A DNA stretch of 7,488 nt from Actinomycetota bacterium (GTDB lineage: Bacteria; Actinomycetota; Thermoleophilia; UBA2241): positions 1-7,488 of the forward strand of contig PKYM01000120.1 of the NCBI GenBank assembly GCA_003132645.1. Direction: 5' to 3'. The stretch's first letter is position 1. Each line of letters opens with the position of its first letter. Of this stretch, positions 4,488-7,488 are shown one piece after another. A program made the position numbers and the translations under genes. Below the pieces are notes generated by a model. It ran no database searches and was not told the DNA's origin. It saw only the letters and a program-made list of their open reading frames with translations.

Positions 4488-5099
4488 CTAGCCCGCCGGA
4501 GGCGGCGCCGCGCGGGCCACGGCGAAGATCGCGATGCGCGCCGTGAGGTTGGGGCGACGCAGCCGGCGAGTGGGCCGGTCGAAGCGGTTGAGGTAGGCCT
4601 CACGCTCGATGCGCAGTCCCTCGCGGCGGCACAGGTCGCGGAAGTCGTTGACCGTGCAGAGGTGGATGTTGGGCGTCTCGTACCACTGGTAGGGCAGCTC
4701 CTCGGAGACCGGCATACGGCCCCGGGCGAGCAGCTGACCGCGCACCGACCAGTGAGCGAAGTTGGGAAAGCTGACGATGGCGAGCCGGCCGACGCGGGCC
4801 ATCTCGCGCACCAGCATGCGGGGCCGGTGGAGCTGCTGCAGACTGAAGCTCAGGATGACGACCTCGATCGAGCCGTCGAGGTAGTCGGCCAGGCCTTCGT
4901 CCAGATCGCCGTGAAAGACCGACAGGCCACGGCCCACGCAGGCTTCGACCGCCGCCGGATCGACGTCGACGCCGCTGCCCTGCACGTGCCTCTCGCGCAC
5001 GAGCTCGGCGAGCAGCTCGCCGTCGCCGCAGCCGAGGTCGAGCACCGTGGCCCCTTCGGGGACCATCTCCTCGATAAGCTTGTAGTCGAAGCGGTCCAT
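4488..5099 (-). CDS. metW: Methionine biosynthesis protein MetW
   Basis: This 203-residue class I SAM-dependent methyltransferase-fold protein is of normal MetW length. Motif I VLDLGCGDGE (19-28) and the acidic GVDVD (43-47) form the cofactor site. MetW hallmarks follow: SFPNFAHW (110-117) and WYETPNIHLCTVNDF (139-153). MetW proteins are found next to metX and have been linked to full activity of MetX, but no methyl-transfer reaction is firmly established. ATG 5099 is supported by GAGAGGG a few bases upstream. It follows metX by 44 bases on the same strand, so the two are probably co-transcribed. Confidence 0.92.
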   Translation of the reverse strand: MDRFDYKLIEEMVPEGATVLDLGCGDGELLAELVRERHVQGSGVDVDPAAVEACVGRGLSVFHGDLDEGLADYLDGSIEVVILSFSLQQLHRPRMLVREMARVGRLAIVSFPNFAHWSVRGQLLARGRMPVSEELPYQWYETPNIHLCTVNDFRDLCRREGLRIEREAYLNRFDRPTRRLRRPNLTARIAIFAVARAAPPPAG

Positions 5100-5111
5100 C
5101 GGCCCTCTCTA

Positions 5112-5140
5112 GTCGCGCATCGTCGTGTCGCGCATCGTCG
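5112..5140. repeat. 14-bp tandem repeat between metX and metW
   Basis: GTCGCGCATCGTCG occurs at 5112-5125 and 5127-5140 with a 15-base period. It occupies most of the 44-base gap between the metX stop and the metW start, just upstream of the metW ribosome binding site. Confidence 0.75.
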
Positions 5141-5143
5141 CCG

Positions 5144-6475
5144 TCAGACCGCTCCGCCCGCCACGGCCCCCGAGGCCGCGAGAGGCGTGAAGGTCGCCGC
5201 GCTGCTCGCGAGGAAGGCCGAGATGACGCCCTCCATCTTGAAGCGCTCCAGCAGGAACGAGTCGTGGCCGAAGTCGGACTGCACCTCGTAGTAGCTCACA
5301 TGCTTGTGGGTCGCGCGCAAGGCGCTGACGATCTGCTTGAGCTGGTAGGGCGGGTGCAGGCCGTCGCTGGAAAACGACATGACGAGAAACCGCGCCTGGG
5401 CGGGGCGCAGCGCCTCGGCGAGGCTGGCCTTGCCGCGGGCGAGATCGAAGTAGTCCATGGCGCGGGTGATGTACAGGTAGCTGTTGGCGTCGAAGCGCTC
5501 GGTGAAGGCGAGCCCCTGGTGGCGCAGGTAGCTCTCGACTTCGAAGTCGGCCGAGAACGTGAACGAGTAGTCGTGCAGGTCTTGCAGGCGGCGCCCGAAC
5601 TTCTCGCGCATGGCGGCGTCGGACAGGTAGGTGATGTGGCCGATCATGCGCGCCACCGACAAGCCGCGGCGCGGCGTCTTTTGGCCATAGTAGGCGCCGC
5701 CGTGCCACTCGGGGTCGGCCATGATCGCCTGGCGGCCGGCCTCGTTGAAGGCGATCGCCTTAGTCGGTTGCTGGGCGGCCGTGGCGATGGCGATCACGGC
5801 GTGCGCCCGCTCCGGGTGGGCGACGGCGAACTGCAACGCCTTCATGCCACCCATCGAGCCGCCGATCGTGGCGAGCAGCTTGGGGATGCCGAGCTTGTCG
5901 AGCAGCAAGGCCTGGACGTTGACCATGTCTGCGATGGTGATGATGGGAAAGTCGGTGCCGAAGCGTTCGCCTGTGGCCGGGTCGATGCTCGCCGGGCCGG
6001 TGGTGCCGTTGCAGCCGCCCAGCGCGTTGCTGCAGATCACGAAGTAGCGCTCTGTGTCGAGCGCCTTGCCCGGACCGATCAGCATGTCCCACCAGCCCAG
6101 CCGCTTGTCGTCGGGCTTGTGGCGGCCGGCGACGTGAGCGTCGCCCGAGAGCGCGTGCGAGACGAGGACGGCGTTGTCGCGACGCTCGTTCAGGGTGCCG
6201 TAGGTCTCGTAGGCGACGGTGATCGGACCGAGAGACTGGCCGCCCTCGAGCGCCAGCGCCCGCGGCGGCCGCGCGACCGTGACGTGGCGCGCCTTGACGA
6301 GACCGACGGAGCCGGCGTCGGGGTCGGCGACCACCGGCACGTCGCCGATCTGCGAGGTGCCGGCGGCCGCCGCGCGAGTGTCCGTCGCGTGAGTGTCCGC
6401 CGCGTGAGTGTCCGCCGCGCGGCTGCCTGCCGCGCCGGTCGTGACTGCGCTGGTGTGGCTACGAGTGTGATCCAT
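5144..6475 (-). CDS. metX: Homoserine O-acyltransferase MetX
   Basis: This 443-residue alpha/beta-hydrolase-fold enzyme transfers an acyl group from acyl-CoA to L-homoserine, the first committed step of methionine synthesis. The nucleophile elbow GGSMGG gives Ser207; the triad is completed by Asp371 (SSDGLHPP) and His404 (DFGHDSFLLE). Other family marks are YETYGTLN (89-96), SHALSGDAH (106-114) and SNALGGCNGTTGP (149-161). Acetyl- versus succinyl-CoA specificity cannot be read with certainty here; MetX with MetW occurs with both. The protein is about 60 residues longer than usual: an N-terminal extension before DVPVV includes an ADTHA repeat coded by three 15-base units. If real, translation starts at ATG 6475, which has no good ribosome binding site. 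A later start within 1-60 is possible. It lies between metY and metW. Confidence 0.93.
   Translation of the reverse strand: MDHTRSHTSAVTTGAAGSRAADTHAADTHATDTRAAAAGTSQIGDVPVVADPDAGSVGLVKARHVTVARPPRALALEGGQSLGPITVAYETYGTLNERRDNAVLVSHALSGDAHVAGRHKPDDKRLGWWDMLIGPGKALDTERYFVICSNALGGCNGTTGPASIDPATGERFGTDFPIITIADMVNVQALLLDKLGIPKLLATIGGSMGGMKALQFAVAHPERAHAVIAIATAAQQPTKAIAFNEAGRQAIMADPEWHGGAYYGQKTPRRGLSVARMIGHITYLSDAAMREKFGRRLQDLHDYSFTFSADFEVESYLRHQGLAFTERFDANSYLYITRAMDYFDLARGKASLAEALRPAQARFLVMSFSSDGLHPPYQLKQIVSALRATHKHVSYYEVQSDFGHDSFLLERFKMEGVISAFLASSAATFTPLAASGAVAGGAV
6372..6416. repeat. Three 15-bp tandem units inside the 5' end of metX
   Basis: Units of GCGTGAGTGTCCGCC, with small variations in the first copy, occupy 6372-6386, 6387-6401 and 6402-6416. 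They keep the metX frame and code for the ADTHA-type repeats of residues 20-34. In-frame period and low-complexity product suggest repeat slippage within a disordered N-terminal leader. Confidence 0.8.
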
Positions 6476-6484
6476 CAGCGAGAG

Positions 6485-6490
6485 ATTCTA
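6485..6490 (-). promoter_or_regulatory. Possible -10 element of metX
   Basis: TAGAAT on the minus strand matches TATAAT at five of six bases and ends 9 bases before the metX ATG. That would give a leaderless or nearly leaderless transcript, consistent with the lack of a ribosome binding site. TTGGCG, the best -35, is 20 bases away, longer than usual. Confidence 0.35.
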
Positions 6491-6546
6491 CGCGCACCGG
6501 GTGGGGGGGCGCCAAGCGGCGCCCCCCCACCCGGGTCCGGTGCGCG
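6491..6546. other. Long GC-rich hairpin between metY and metX
   Basis: The outer arms CGCGCACCGG (6491-6500) and CCGGTGCGCG (6537-6546) and the inner arms GTGGGGGGGCGCC (6501-6513) and GGCGCCCCCCCAC (6518-6530) pair perfectly around an AAGC loop, leaving CCGGGT (6531-6536) as a bulge. CCGGGT can instead pair in register, giving an alternative uninterrupted 17-bp stem (6497-6513 with 6518-6534). It fills nearly the whole 74-base metY-metX gap. No T-run follows on either strand, so it is either a stem-only terminator of metY or an mRNA structure separating metY from metX. Confidence 0.8.
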
Positions 6547-6549
6547 GCT

Positions 6550-7488
<939 letters not shown>

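Overview
The window is uniformly high in GC. Its genes use GTG as well as ATG starts, have purine-rich ribosome binding sites and favour G or C at third codon positions. I infer a high-GC bacterium, most likely a member of the Actinomycetota and perhaps a deep-branching class such as Thermoleophilia. That placement is a guess from style and gene content, not from a marker gene. Most of the strand load is on minus; only a ferredoxin and a doubtful tiny membrane peptide are on plus.

Layout from left to right: an unassigned left edge with a possible gene tail and a 28-residue membrane peptide (+); an aspartase/fumarase-superfamily lyase (-); a Bcp/PrxQ-type peroxiredoxin (-) whose reading frame is interrupted by one TGA; a small ferredoxin (+) divergent from it; a cupin (-) and a UlaG/UPF0173-like metallo-beta-lactamase-fold hydrolase (-) that form a pair; a repeat- and hairpin-rich spacer; a cold-shock protein with an acidic tail (-), with a clear intrinsic terminator and a candidate promoter; a GC-rich spacer; then metW, metX and a 3'-partial metY (-), which form a methionine (homoserine to homocysteine) cluster running off the right edge.

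The main discovery is the peroxiredoxin at 1723-2187. A conventional gene caller would report only a 91-residue C-terminal piece beginning at 1998. Reading upstream through a single in-frame TGA gives a 154-residue protein of normal family length, with its own start and ribosome binding site. The TGA falls exactly at the peroxidatic cysteine of the PxxxTxxC motif. Nine bases after it lies a perfect 7-bp stem with an AGTT loop, which fits the bacterial SECIS rules. I therefore call it a selenocysteine-containing peroxiredoxin. It implies that the host has selA, selB, selC and selD elsewhere; none is visible here.

Functionally, metY-metX-metW activate homoserine by acylation and sulfhydrylate it to homocysteine. 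The peroxiredoxin removes peroxides, and the ferredoxin is a low-molecular-weight electron carrier with a Pyrococcus-like cysteine pattern. The lyase interconverts aspartate and fumarate (or malate and fumarate). No mobile element, CRISPR array, tRNA or rRNA gene was seen.
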